Assembly (NCBI GenBank): GCA_016165875.1
Contig: JABBOT010000002.1
Span: 18,306,120-18,370,119, forward strand
Reading direction: 5' to 3'
Origin: Acanthopleura granulata
Lineage: Eukaryota > Mollusca > Polyplacophora > Chitonida > Chitonidae
Length of the DNA stretch: 64,000 nucleotides
The notes under the pieces were generated by a model that did not search any database, was not told the DNA's origin, and saw nothing but the letters and a program-made list of their open reading frames with translations. A program made the translations under genes and the position numbers. Positions 23,481 through 35,929 of the stretch are shown here, piece after piece; the stretch's first letter is position 1; the number at the start of each line of letters is the position of its first letter.

Positions 23481-26077
23481 CTGACCGCTGCCACGCTATG
23501 GCGTTAAACCCAAATGAAACTTACAAATCAAATACGTATTCCTTTTGAACAAATTAGACATACTGAAACTTCGGACAGTGGCATATTGTAACTCGCTACG
23601 TTTCGCTATCCGCTTGGCACCATTGCATAAAGCTGTGCAAAATATAATTTTTTACATTCCTTGCGTTATTCAATGTGATTTTCACATTGGTTTTAAGACC
23701 ACCATAATATCTGTCTGCACCTTGTTGAAATTGCAAAATTGGAATAAGAACAGCATCCATTCCACTACTATTTTGGGAGTTATTTTTGATTCAGAATGGT
23801 GTTCAATGATGTACTCTAGGTTCAGTCCATAAAGTTTTAAGCCTGAAATTCTTTTTAATTAGTGAGGTTGATTGATGTATTTCTGAACGCTGTCGCTGGT
23901 TTTTAACCTCTGTACACAGTTCCATACGTCGTTCTACCATTCACCAGATGTGTGATTTTGTTTTGGTTGTTATTAAGCTCTGAGTGGTCCTAACACCATG
24001 TCGCTTGCTCATGCATGACAATCGGAGGATTAGAACAATAGATCTCCACAGCGTACGTAATTCATCCATCAACTCTGATCGCATATGTCTAAGACGAAAC
24101 GTAGATTATACCGTGGTTTGGACTTGAGCAGGCATGCGTAAAATTTCATTTCCCTTTGACAGTAATGCTGTTGCGACCGTATTGGCTGGAAATCAACGTA
24201 TTACAATACTTCGTCAGAACTTCGCACAGATATGCAGGTAGAAATTTAGCGGTATATACGAGATCGCCTCCCGCCGTGAGCTTAATAGGCGATTTGATTT
24301 GCGTGCCTGAGATCTCATCAGCTGAAAATCGTCTGCTCTCTGACTTCTATAAAGCTTTCCTGGTTTCACTCCTCGGGGGAAATACTAGACTGTTGGACTA
24401 AGCGGGGAAACAGGAGACGTCATCATAATGATGTCCGGCCTCAGTGCGGTATCAGTGGATTGTTTCCTCAACCAATACCACCAATTTCCCTTTGGCCGGT
24501 CCGCGCTGTTGTCGGGATGTAATTGAGCGACTAGTCTGAGAGTGGACTTAGGTTCGGACATCCACAAGCCGGCTGAGGTTATATAAACTTGACTCTAAGG
24601 AGACAGTCATAATGAGATGTCAGTCTGTGATTAAGTGGACGAAAACAGGGAATTAAAGTCTTTGCGAACTAATCAGTGTGCCAGTGACTTATTTAGTGCT
24701 TTTCCCTAAGACACACCCTACGAGCAATAAATCTCAGTTGAAAGATGGATAATTTGCTAAGGAAAGTCTCTTTGCCGGTTGCCACCGTGCCCCCCCCCCC
24801 TCCTCCCCTTACTCCATCCACACCCTGGCCGAGGCAGTTAACAGTCATTAGGGGAGATTTACGACCATCAAGTCTGCCAACATCGGGATACATTCGTCGC
24901 TATATCAGTGGTTACAGTAGGCGTTGAGGGCGTCAAATTAGTCCCGTATTTACACCAGAGCCTTACATAAATCAGAGAAATTCGGGGTATTTGACGTACG
25001 TGTACTACCGGTCATAATCATCGGAAGTATCATTGTTCGGAAGCAAATAAAATGAACTGCTTCTGAACGTGTCCCATTCTCCATTATTCGAATACTTACG
25101 CTTTGTTTCGATTGTGGGTCATCAGTTAAAGTTTCCACTTTGTTACAGAAGCACAAACTTCTGATTAACTCCAGAACGTTGGGACAGAAGGTCACAATGC
25201 CCAGATAGCATGCCCGTGTTAGATGACGTGGGTACTCAGCCTTGATATCACGCGTATGATGACCTTTATATAATATTAAACATCCTCAGTCTGAGTACGA
25301 AGCCATTAGGTTTTTTCCTACGTCACATATGTTTCACCTTTAATTATACCCTAACGTTTTTATTATGGACGGAGTGTAACAGATCTCCAGAGAGCCTCCA
25401 TATTACGTCTATACGCATGAGCCGGAGAAACTACTCGCACAATAAATAGGATTAAAACGAAAAGAAGAAAAAAAGAAACGAAGCAGTCTTATGAAGGATG
25501 CAAATTTGGTGTTTTAATAGGAAGGTAATTATTGAAAGGAAGATTGTACTCTAAAAGTAAGCAGTGGAAAGGCAGAATGTTGTTTGTCTTTAGAAAATAG
25601 ATGCTATGCTCTATCTTTCCATAGAGTTTTTATTGATTGTAAAATTTAAGCTTTCGTACAGCGCTAATGTTAACTACAATGAATAAAATTAGCATAATAT
25701 AAATAAGCTTCAACCTCTAACGAAATGACTAGGCGTGTAAAACGTACATATGATATGACCCTATCTTTCTGTAAACACTGTCTTCACACGGAGAAACAGT
25801 CTTCAGGGCAGACTCGTTACCTTTAAATTGATAGCCGAAATACGAAAGACAAACGCTAATCCATTCTTCACAGTCAGTGTACAGATTACATGCATGAATA
25901 ACTCAACTGAACATATGTGCAGCGCCAGATTTAACAGGTGTGGAGCATATGGTGGCTGTTCAGTAAGATACTGTATCCTGTGTACATCGCGAATCTGACA
26001 TGATCCACTCGTTTCTCCCTGCAGTCAGAGTCATTCGCGAATATGAACAGGAAGTCTGAGGGTGTACGTGTTTTGCT
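23481..26077. other. No supported gene
   Basis: Contains a run of cytosines at about 24790-24800 and the duplicated block at 25840-25930. Open frames here, such as 24156-24401 (+), lack recognisable features or convincing splice sites. Confidence 0.45.
25840..25930 (+). repeat. Duplicated block, second copy
   Basis: Copy of 22650-22750, sharing the ATCCATTCTTCACAGTCAGT word and the following GATTAC-GCATG segment. It is not followed by minisatellite repeats. Confidence 0.5.
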
Positions 26078-26167
26078 ATGTCTAAGGTGTATCCGTTTAT
26101 TTCACGACCGTTGCTCGGTTGGCGAGACCTCGAGATTCACAAATTTCAATGGTCACGGACCTTCATG

Positions 26168-26326
26168 GCAGAGATTTTATTTTTTATTTCATTGGAGTTT
26201 TACGCCCTTCTGAAGAACATTTCACTTTTACCCTTTTTGTTGTTTGAGGAAACCGGGCAGAGCCCTTGGGAACCAACGACCATCTGCGGGTTGCTGACAG
26301 ACTTTCCCACGTACGGCCGGAGAGTA
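26168..26326 (-). mobile_element. SINE-1 copy, 3' two thirds
   Basis: Minus-strand SINE-1 with GGAGTTTTACGCC, TCTGAAGAACATTTCACTT, GAAACCGGGCAGAGCCC, ACGACCATCTGCGGGTTGCT and CCCACGTACGGCCGGAGAG in family order. It creates an apparent 166-codon plus-strand open frame (26078-26578) that should not be annotated as a gene. Confidence 0.8.
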
Positions 26327-26496
26327 TTCATGGCAGTCGACAACGTTAGTATCATCCCTTGGGTAGCCTTATCTGAATTTAATTGGAGAATACTCGTCTT
26401 TCACCACTATAACTTGTGCGTGACACGCCGTAAAATTTGTCAATTACTTATCAGCGGTCGCCGCTTTTGTCGCGACACTTGGATAACCACCAACCA

Positions 26497-26545
26497 GAAG
26501 TGTGGCGGTTGTCGTATAAGTGAAACATTCATGAGGTTGTCCCTT
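26497..26545 (+). mobile_element. SINE-1 tail fragment
   Basis: Short plus-strand piece of the SINE-1 tail (TGTGGCGGTTGTCGTATAAG, then GAAACATTCATGAGG) lying between the opposed copies at 26168 and 26577. Confidence 0.45.
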
Positions 26546-26576
26546 AAATTTATGTTAACATGCTTAAATTCTAAAT

Positions 26577-26795
26577 AGCTGCGGAGGTCGTTGTGAGTTC
26601 AAGACCAGCTCATGCTGGCTTCCTCTCCGGCCGTACGTGGGAAGGTCTGCCAGCAACCTGCGAATAGTCGCGGGCTTCCCCAGGGCTCTGTGCGGTTTCC
26701 CCCTACCATAATGCTGGCCGCCGTCGTATAAGTGAAATATTCTTGAGTACGGCGTAAAACACCAATCGAATGAAGAAATAAATCAATAGCTGCGG
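26577..26795 (+). mobile_element. SINE-1 copy lacking only the extreme 5' head
   Basis: Well preserved plus-strand copy. GGTCGTTGTGAGTTCAAGAC carries the B-box-like GAGTTCAAGACC. It is followed by CTCATGCTGGCTTCCTCTCC, GGCCGTACGTGGGAAGGTCT, the TTTCCCCCTACCATAATGCT block, CCGCCGTCGTATAAGTGAAA and TTGAGTACGGCGTAAAACAC. It forms a head-to-head inverted pair with the copy at 26168-26326. Confidence 0.9.
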
Positions 26796-26799
26796 CATT

Positions 26800-29700
26800 T
26801 TGCAAAAACTCTAAGTCGACTTACACTTAAACCCCAAATTGAGTGAATGGTTCATGCTAAAATATAGGATATCAGGAAATTGAATTTCGGACCAATCAAC
26901 AGATTTTTCCCAATGCATGAATTCCTCCTATTTTTCTTTACTCTTATTATTTACTATTTACTATTATTCTTTATATGTCATCTTGGTAAGCTCATTTTGT
27001 TTGGCATCTAGTATACCAATGTTTGTTTCAATGTCCAGCTGACAAGGTAAGATTCAGACAGACAGCGCGACACACAAACATGATAAAAACAATTTCATTG
27101 CTGTTGCGATATAATTACGATTTTGACTGGAAGAACAGAGCACACAATCTCGTCATGTCACAATGGAGATGTTATGAATGGCGTGAGCAGGTGTAAAATC
27201 CGGAATCTATGTAGCTGAAAAGGCGCCAGAGGGATTTCCGATTCAAATATGAAATGAAAGGGATTGCCTTCCTTTGTGCAATGATGAGACGACGTCTTAG
27301 CCGTCACCGGCATTAATATCACTGGAGGAACGTGCACTTTTTGATTGTCAAGGCAAGAATCCATGTGGAAAGTGTTAGAACCATGAGCTGCCTGTCTCTC
27401 ACGTAAGTCTTTGCTAATCCTGACGAGAAATTGCACACAGGACGGCGTCGTTGTTGTTGTGTTGCTTTTGTTGTTAAGAATTCTGTGTTTCTAATTTCTG
27501 ATATCGGGGTGCATTTTAAAATGTGCCCGTGCGGCAGCTTTCTACTAAACATCGATTATTTTTACTGATCCTTTCTCCCTTTTGATATGGTAAAGAAACA
27601 TTTTCCATGGCAAACAATGTGAAAGACGACCGAATGTAATCTCTGATTGCGTTTGACCTTGTAATCGCAACAAACGGATAGGATTAGGTTTACTATTAAA
27701 GTTTGTAAAAGCATCCGGCGTAATCTACTGACCACTACAACAGGGTATGTATGTGTAGAATACACCTTTCCATGCACATAACACGCTTGTCTAGGTGTCT
27801 ATTTTCAATTTCGTCATATAGAATTTACGTTAACTCGAAAGCACTGCGGTAGATTTACTTAATCTTGGAATTAGCGATCGTTCTCTTGTCATTATTGTTT
27901 CGGTTGTAACGTTCAATTCCATTTTCGTTTTTACTCTATTGCTTCACCAGATATAACACAGAAGTAGTCATGAAAACGTGATAAAGCAACAAACAAACTG
28001 CTAGAATCCTATAAGATAGGCATGAAACGCAGGGAAAAACTATAGGATTTTTTCAGCAGCAATACGGATGAAAACTCCGTTATTTCAAAATAATACGTTA
28101 TATTTCTTTTAGTTTTTCATGAAACTCTTAAAATATATTTGACAGGTTCAAAGAATAGAAGTTGTTCTGAGCAATAATGTCTCTCTCATTCCACGAGTGC
28201 CTTTTTCATTTCCTGGTCTCGTACCTAAACGTGGGATTATTTTGTTAGTTTATCTAGAGCGGCAGAAGTTGCCTCGCGTGCTCTAGATGTGCATTCAGAC
28301 TTTGTTCTCATCAGGTAGCTATACATGTAGAGCTGCATTAGACCAGGGATTTAGTAGATTCCGCAGCATTCATTGTGCAAAAGACCTGGGTGACAATAAG
28401 CTGTCGACGAAGCTCGTGTGGTGGTTTGGCGCAGTCTAAGGTTCATTAAATACCACTTCCATGTAGCAATAAGGCGTTCCTATCTGTGATTCAGACTCAT
28501 GGAGGTTTAGCCCCTTAAATCAGGTTACATATACCTATGAACTGACTACCATCGTATGTAAGGTGGAAAATTATACAGTTCGGCGTTTGACATCGATAAC
28601 GTAAGCAAGTTTATCCGAATATAGCCCTAGTCGAGCAAGAGAGAGAAAGATTCCATCAAGTGGTTTGTCAATGGATAGTAGTCGAGCGGGATAACCCGTG
28701 TGATTTTAAGTGGAGTAAAATGAAGTCAATGCAGTGCAGTTAAGTGTATGTGTTGTGATGTAGGCGTTATGGGCAGACCGTGCTGTGTATGTCAACTCAA
28801 TGTTTGTTATCACCCCACACACCGTATTCATTATTGGAACAGCTCGCGTATATTCCTGGGTACATGCTGCATTAGCAAACTTCACCAGAATTTCGTCAAA
28901 ATGGGGAAGTAAAACTAAGAAAGAGAAATCAAAGCGGTTTTACATCAATGATATACAGTATTGTTCACAATGCCCCAGATAGATTACCACAATAGGGCTG
29001 AATTTAATTCATCCAAAAGATCCAAAAAGAGAAAAAGTAAATAGCGGTTCTGGTTTCGATTCTTGTCGTCTTTATTATGACTTCCCCAGTGGGAAAAGTA
29101 TAGTTGTTTTCAGCAGTATTAATGCAAGTTAGTTTATTTTATGAGTTATTAAAAAGAGAATGATAATGAATCACGATCACATTAAATCATGGTAGAAGCC
29201 ACAGGTGTGAATAGTACGCGGAAAACACATTGCTTCGCTGGCTTTGTTTTCAGCCCGTTTCTCGTCGACGGTCTACCTCGGCGAAACCCTGATGGCCCAC
29301 TGGAAGCACAAACTTGACGGACACTTCTTCTTACTTATATAGTTTGATGATTACAAACATTGTTGACTGGCCGGGTCTGTTTCTCGTCGCCGTTAATGCT
29401 GACACAGTGGCTTATCTATGGTCTTTTTCGGCAGCATAAATATCAGCTTGCACGGAAGACTAAGTTATGAGGACGTGTTGGCCAAAGGTATCATTTAGTG
29501 TTGACTGACTTACTGCGACAATATCTTATTATTGGTGTCATTCCAGTCTCCGTTAATGCTGAAATAACGAACATACATACATTCTGTAAAGCCAGTAACA
29601 TGTGTCGATAATGCAATATGCTTGGTTCTCGTTGGTTAATAGGCACGGTCAAGATAATCTAACCGTCGGTACACTCGCACGGTATAGTGAGCAATGCCCA

Positions 29701-32700
29701 TAGATTACGTTCTGTCTCGCAGACGCTGGAATTTCTACAGTACACGAGTTAGCCTTAACGAGGTAACGGCGCCTGATAAAGGTCGGTTTAAGTTCCAAAC
29801 GCGTTAATAAAATCTCCATTGAATACTGTGATAGTGTCATCATATGAACAGGAAGAAACCAACAGCATACATATATGAAGAGCATGTAACATGATTTCGT
29901 ACTGTTTCTCCTAATGAACGTGAAGTGCCACTGTCCATGTTAGTCCACATCCAGGTGGCTAGGGATGAAGGACGTCCTACAGAGGTTAATCACACTCCTC
30001 ACAGCGACAGATCCTTGACAATGTATGTGAAGAGCAAGCTAGGGACATGACAATTTACTCATCGATGGTGTGCAGAAAAGAAGATTAACGGAAAATTTTC
30101 ACCATTAACAACACCCACATCATTTCAAAATATTTCATAAATAAGTCAATGTAACTTATATATGTATGAGTTGCGATATGTGAAAGCGATGTGTATGACA
30201 GTAAAATATACATATTTCAAATAAATAAAATTTTGAAACCACAGACACTTCATTTTAAGTAAAAACACTGATCAATGTATTGCTTCTTGGTTTAATTTTG
30301 TAACATACCGAGTCCTTCCAGTTGTTTACTAATCATTAATAAAGCTTGCATTCATGACATATATTTATTTTGTCTACATACTTAGGCGTCGAAACCTACA
30401 TTCGTATGCCACCCATGCAGCATAATGGGCGATTCGTGTCAATAATCGCAAGACCAGTTTTCAAAACGACAAATATACCCATCCAGCCAAGAACTGAGAG
30501 AGAATATAGAATCCAAAATTAGGACGCATTCATGCAAAGAGAAGCAGTCAACAGCTTTCAGCGATAACGAAAACACGCAATGACAAATGCCGAACATACA
30601 ATGAAAGAAGAAAAAAAAATGAAATATGCTTCTCAAGAAGAAAGGCCACTAAAAATATGTAGAAATGGAATTCAAACATGTAGCTGCAATTTACTCATTA
30701 AAGATTCTTGGAAGATAAGTGCGAGTAATGGTATAAAAAAAATTTTGAAATCACGAGTGCGAAATGGTGTCATTATTTTCTGAGAGAGAAAAGCTACTTA
30801 CGTTCGTCTTATAAATTATCAGTTGATTTATTGCATTCTTAAAGGATCAGCAATTTTGAAAATAGTTTATAGTGACATTTCCAATGACAGGATCTCTATA
30901 AATGCACCCTCGTTCAGTCAGTTCGTGACATTTTACCGTTTTTTTTTGGTAATCTTACATCGATTATTATATTATATATAAGATATTATATCGGAAAGTA
31001 GTGCACCCTACCAACGAAGACAAGTAATTTGAAAACGGGGGCTCAGAGCTATCTAATGCAGTGCTGTTAGATTCCTGATTTAGTGTTGTTAGATTCCTGG
31101 TATAGTTTCCTGTTATGTATGCATGGTAAATGTAAGTGAGCCAAATACATCCATACGTGAACGTTCATTGTGACGAAACCGATGTTACGTAACAATGTCT
31201 GTAAATGGCACACTACACTCACCGTTAATGTTGCGTCTGGCAAGAACTGGTGAATTAATCAGAGTAATGACATACTGTAATATGTGATTAAAACACAACT
31301 TGTGGACATGCGCGATGTTGCTTCGGCCAGTGTAAGGGTGAAACACTCTACGGGACTAGAAGTCACAGGAACACTCACAGTAGAATGCTAATACACTGTA
31401 GTTGTACCTCCTACAAAAGACAAAACCAAACTAAATGACCAAATTACCTCTAGGGGAGAAAAATTATCTAACCTGACTCTTATTGTAAATCTATGATATA
31501 AATTCAACAAAGAAACGTAAAAAAGTATATTTATAGTGTATCGATCCGTAAGAACAGGAACTGACGATTAGTGAATTTTGCATGACACACTCAATTTCAT
31601 CAAAGGATATTCGCCTTAAATCTGTACGGCGTCTTTAGTGTGTTGAGGTGCTTGGAAGTGTGTCCGAAAATTGCGGTCGTAAAATGTCAGCCATTGGGAG
31701 GAGTATAAGTGTACAGCCGAAACTGCGTGGCCGAACCGCTGACATGAAAGGGCGAAAAAGATGACAGACAAAGAAAAATCGACGGAAAGGGGACAAGAGT
31801 ACAATAAACATTTCATCCAGGGTATGTGTCCCCCGAGACTACAATATAACACCTCGATGACATGCAGATTTGATGAAAATAATGATTACAGTATGGTTAT
31901 TTCAGTTATGTTCAGTTCATGTTATGTTACGGCCAAAACACTGCTTTGCAGTTGTTGAATAGTTGCGGTTCAGGGTCACGCGCTCCAGGGAAATACTCAA
32001 TTCGTTCCACAAACCTGATTTTAGCAACTTTCCCTAAACCCTGACTCCTTGTCTACATGCGTCTGATTACGTCTGGTAGAGCCACACTCTTAACAACTTT
32101 CAATTCCTCATTTGATTACAAATCAGTAGCCAACCTTGATTCTACCGAAGGCGTGTTTAATGATTTACTTTACGTTGGTTCACCGAAACAGAATAGAAAC
32201 TAAATCCCATACTTTGAACTGAGGGTTAAATTGAATAGACTCCTTTGTTAAGACACGTATTTGTATCGCCATTTACAGATGATTGTCTTGATCGAAGTAA
32301 AGATAAAACACTTGTTACAAGATTGAAAGTCAAAGCAGGGTCTGATGGCCTTTAGGCTTAATTCAGTTTGCAAAGGACTGCATGTAAAAGGCAATGAGCG
32401 AAATCGGCTTTAGTGTTAACCTTGCGCTTTTTCGTTTTGAAAAGAGTTATCAGCGGGTAAATAAAGAACTTATGCCTGTGCAAGTCAGTGAGTGCTAAAT
32501 CTGCATGGATTTGATAATGAATTCGATGATTTCCAGGGCACGAAATCATCTATAAACTTTACATCATGTTTTCACATTCCTTTTCTATTTTGAGACTTTT
32601 GTTGACTTAGTTATACATCTCATCAACGCTGTAGCTTAAACTAAAACAGGCAAAGCATTAATATTAACTTGCAACAATACCCTAAAACACGGAATATACG

Positions 32701-34353
32701 CAGAGTAGGGGATGACAAATATCTTCTGTGTAAGCTGTATTTAAAAGTGAAAGATGGCACCTCATCGATGTATGATTTAACTAACAAAAACTCGCAATAT
32801 TTCCTCCACCGATTATTCCAATAAATGCGATAAGATTTCAAGTGTACGACACGTTAAGACAAAACCCAACTACAGTAGACTTGAAGTTTATCTATATAAA
32901 ATCTATAACCTAATTTGTATCAAACACTTTTGGGCTTCGACTGTGTTGCTTTGAGCAAAACTATCGCTAACACCACGTCTTTATATATGTATAACGGTTC
33001 CGAGGACCTGTTTTGCAAATACAAGTGTTTCAGATCCTCAATAGAGCTACCTGGCAAAGAGTTGGTCAGCCAATGCTGAGTTGTCCCGCAGAATTTAACG
33101 TAGGTTTGACATTCACGGGTTAACTAATACTCATTAATGAACATTGCCATCGCCATTAGGATATCATTGACTTAAAAAAATATCTACATGCAAACAATGC
33201 GATTACACGAAGGCTTTGGCTATAGTTTGAAATTATTACTCTGAGATAAAATAGAATGTAAACCTTTAAAGATGATTTCAGATTCTATGCTGCATAGTAT
33301 GTAAGGCCAACTTCCAATTTAATTGTCTATTTCAACGAGTTACCATTGTATTATAGCACTTTATATCTTGCTCTAGACATTTACCATGATGACCTCGTGA
33401 ATCCCATCAAATTAGTGAGGATTTTACTCACAGAATTTTGGCTGTACGGTTATCGATTTGTCAAAGAATGAATTCCAATTACATCCTATTCCATGGTAAG
33501 CAAGGAAGAGAACAAATGTCAAATTAATACAGTAAACATCGTTAATGTCGATTCTGAAATCAATCAATCGATACGCTGCATGAATAACGTACTGCCACAG
33601 AGCGGTAACAAATAACTTGAGATAAATGTAGGCCTAATGGTGATTTGATAACGCCTTCTGTTCTGAATGTTATCCCATACGTAATGTGATCCATTTATTC
33701 ACACAATAAACATATCTTAACACAAGCTAAACATTAAATAAGCAACGTTATACACGTAACTTAAACAACATGTCAAGATATCTAAGTCATTCATCGAAAC
33801 ACATCAGAGCTAACATAGCTCGAAATATAGACACTTTCGTCGAATTTACTGCGTTAACTCATCTAAATATGCGTCAGGTTATATCCATGTGCGTCATCCT
33901 TTCAGGGGAAACACGATGGATTCGATGGAACAGCTAACGCCACATGCCGCGGGTTTCCTGAAATAGCGCTTCTCTGTTCGACGAAGTCACGAGCCAAGGT
34001 TCACTACTCACACCAAGTGAGCCAACAAAGGAGGCAGATTCATATAACAGTGACGATTCAGCACCACAAATAAAATTCACTTATCCTGGTGTTTAAAGTC
34101 GGGCAAAGGCGTCAAGAAAAGTAATGTTCTCCTACTATCGTAAGAGTTTTCTACGCAACCTGTCGTGAAATATACAGCCACAGTGATGTGAATTGTTTTC
34201 ACAGACCATAATGCTCTTTTCTAAACGGTAGATTTGTTGATTTCCTTTTTGTTGCACTCACAAATCATCAGTTAAAACCAATTTTATAGGGTAAGGTTTC
34301 TATTCATGATGATTACATCCAAAGTGAGTGCAGTGTATTTCATATGAATGCAG
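26800..34353. other. Long gene-free stretch downstream of the GPCR
   Basis: About 7.5 kb without a supported gene. The only repeat recognised is block X copy 2 (30388-30570). There are AT-rich simple stretches, for example near 30960-30995. Because the GPCR is on the minus strand, 33.5-34.35 kb is where its 3' untranslated region would lie; no poly(A) site could be fixed with confidence. Confidence 0.45.
30388..30570 (+). repeat. Dispersed block X, copy 2
   Basis: Matches 22520-22640 and, over a longer stretch, 43685-43830: ATGGGCG, TCAATAATCGCAAGACCAGT, AAACGACAAATA, then AAGAACTGAGAGA-AATATA and GCATTCAT. The similarity with copy 3 extends beyond that with copy 1. Confidence 0.55.
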
Positions 34354-35370
34354 TCAACACATTGACTGAGAATGTACCATCGTCATGTTTGTACTCGTTC
34401 GGCGAACAGTGCTGTTAAAATTGTACATGGAGGCCGACTGGTCGACGGTGGCGTATGGAGATTTAGCACAACAACAGAACAGGTATTCGTTATAATGTTT
34501 CCTGAATTGCCTACTTAGAAAGTACAAAGCCAGAGGGTTAACACAAGAGTTAATGAAGCTCAAACAGAATCCAATGGTTTTGAAGGTTAACCAAAATTCG
34601 TTAAAGTCATTGGGGTCGAAGTAAAACCACAAGAGGAATATATGACGTGGAAACCAACAGATTACGAATATGACGACGAAGGAAAGGACAACTTTCGCTA
34701 CCTTTTTCCTGGCTTCGATTTGACGTTGCTGTGAATTATCTCCAGGTATAAGATGACTGCTTTTCAGAAGCATACGCGCCATCATTGCATAAAAAAATGC
34801 GATGATAAGAACAGGCAAAGCGAAGTATATACAAAAAAAGGTCGCAGAGTAAGCTTTACGATACCACGGGCCCCAATCAGCATTAAACCTGTCGCAAAAG
34901 TACATGGGTTCAGTTGTATTTGAGATCTCTGAAGTTCCAGAAGACACGAGATCCGGTATTGCGAGAATACAGGACACAATCCAAATGAGACCAGCTGTCA
35001 GGTATGTACACAGATTGGGGTTCCCCGTATGACGACTCATCGGCATGACGATAACACGAAAACGGTCTCCGCTAAGAGCGGTCAGCGTGAAAACTGAAAC
35101 GCCCACTGACAAAGTCTGCATGAAGTAGTTGAATTTGCACAGCGCTGCTCCAAACATCCAGTGGTCAAAAGTGTAAATTGTTGCGGTAAGCGGAACAGAT
35201 ACTAGAATGAGCAGTAAATCCCCGGCTGCCAGAGAAACGATGTGCACATTGGGTACATTCCGCATCTTTTTATTCCTGAGCACTGTGTATATCAGTGTGC
35301 CATTGCCCACCACACCGGCTATAAATATGATTGCAAATACAACTGGGACAATGTAGCTTTCAGGATGCAT
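34354..35370 (-). CDS. Class A GPCR, bombesin/CCHamide receptor-like
   Basis: A 338-codon uninterrupted frame encoding a seven-helix rhodopsin-family receptor for, by family, a neuropeptide at the cell surface. TM1 is about residues 6-30 (GNGT at 22-25); TM2 has the LAAGD motif (Asp51); a disulfide is expected between Cys78 and Cys159; TM3 ends SGDRF at 100-104; TM6 has CWFPRH at 238-243; TM7 has NSCVNPLALY at 274-283. NPxxxY rather than NPxxY, together with CWxPRH and FDPNDF, is what the bombesin, endothelin and CCHamide receptor group shows. In lophotrochozoans the closest named relatives are CCHamide/GGNG-peptide receptors. Cys299-301 are likely palmitoylated. N-glycosylation sites include Asn151 (NTT). 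Odd points: DRF replaces DRY, and only about six residues precede TM1. An in-frame TGA stands 12 bases before the ATG, so a longer extracellular N-terminus would require an upstream exon. Family assignment is strong; the exact ligand is inferred. Confidence 0.93.
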   Translation of the reverse strand: MHPESYIVPVVFAIIFIAGVVGNGTLIYTVLRNKKMRNVPNVHIVSLAAGDLLLILVSVPLTATIYTFDHWMFGAALCKFNYFMQTLSVGVSVFTLTALSGDRFRVIVMPMSRHTGNPNLCTYLTAGLIWIVSCILAIPDLVSSGTSEISNTTEPMYFCDRFNADWGPWYRKAYSATFFCIYFALPVLIIAFFYAMMARMLLKSSHLIPGDNSQQRQIEARKKVAKVVLSFVVIFVICWFPRHIFLLWFYFDPNDFNEFWLTFKTIGFCLSFINSCVNPLALYFLSRQFRKHYNEYLFCCCAKSPYATVDQSASMYNFNSTVRRTSTNMTMVHSQSMC

Positions 35371-35828
35371 CTTGGTACTTCACTAACCAATATCCAGCAG
35401 AACGTAGATAGATAACCTTTGTATCCCAGGAGGCCGATAAACCATTATACTGAAAATTACCCCTCAATATTTGGGCCCATTTTCTTTTGAGTGGAACAAA
35501 CCACTAAAAGCTCTGATGCATCTAGAGCGGACCGCTTAATGTTTTAATCCACAATGGGTTGTACCGGATGGTGAATAGGTTCATGTAATATCCCGAGTAA
35601 TTTCCATGAAATACACTTCCCGAAAATAGCAAAGCGTAGTAATGCTTTCGGCGCCTATGTCACGCCCGCCACACACAAACGCACAAGCAGTTTGTGTTAG
35701 AAGGCAGTTCAGCGAAAGTTCCAACCTGTCTCTTGTCTGGCAGTGATCGAGAGGAAATTTCACGCGCTCAAAGTAGCTACATGAGATCTTTAACGGAGCT
35801 GGAGTATCCACGTGTGGCCCGCACATCA

Positions 35829-35876
35829 CCAATAACAGCCTCGCTCTCTGTACTCAGCGACGTCAGCCCAACCAAT
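35829..35876. promoter_or_regulatory. Cluster of two CCAAT boxes and a CRE-like site upstream of the GPCR
   Basis: Two CCAAT words (35829-35833 and 35872-35876) flank CGACGTCA at 35858-35865, a CRE-like octamer, in a locally GC-richer patch about 460-510 bases upstream of the GPCR ATG. This could be part of its promoter. A TATA-like word on the minus strand (35958-35964) lies on the wrong side of these boxes for a minus-strand gene, so direction and use are uncertain. Confidence 0.25.
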
Positions 35877-35929
35877 CAGGGACCTTCCTTCCACCGTTTC
35901 TTGTTCCCCCCTCATTATTAACAGTTGAT

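Noticed and set aside
26078..26578. 166-codon plus-strand open frame
   Set aside because: It runs through a minus-strand SINE-1 copy (26168-26326) and a SINE tail fragment; the protein has no recognisable feature.
27158..27552. Overlapping minus-strand frames of 92 and 77 codons
   Set aside because: No recognisable motif; two unrelated frames over the same DNA suggest chance.
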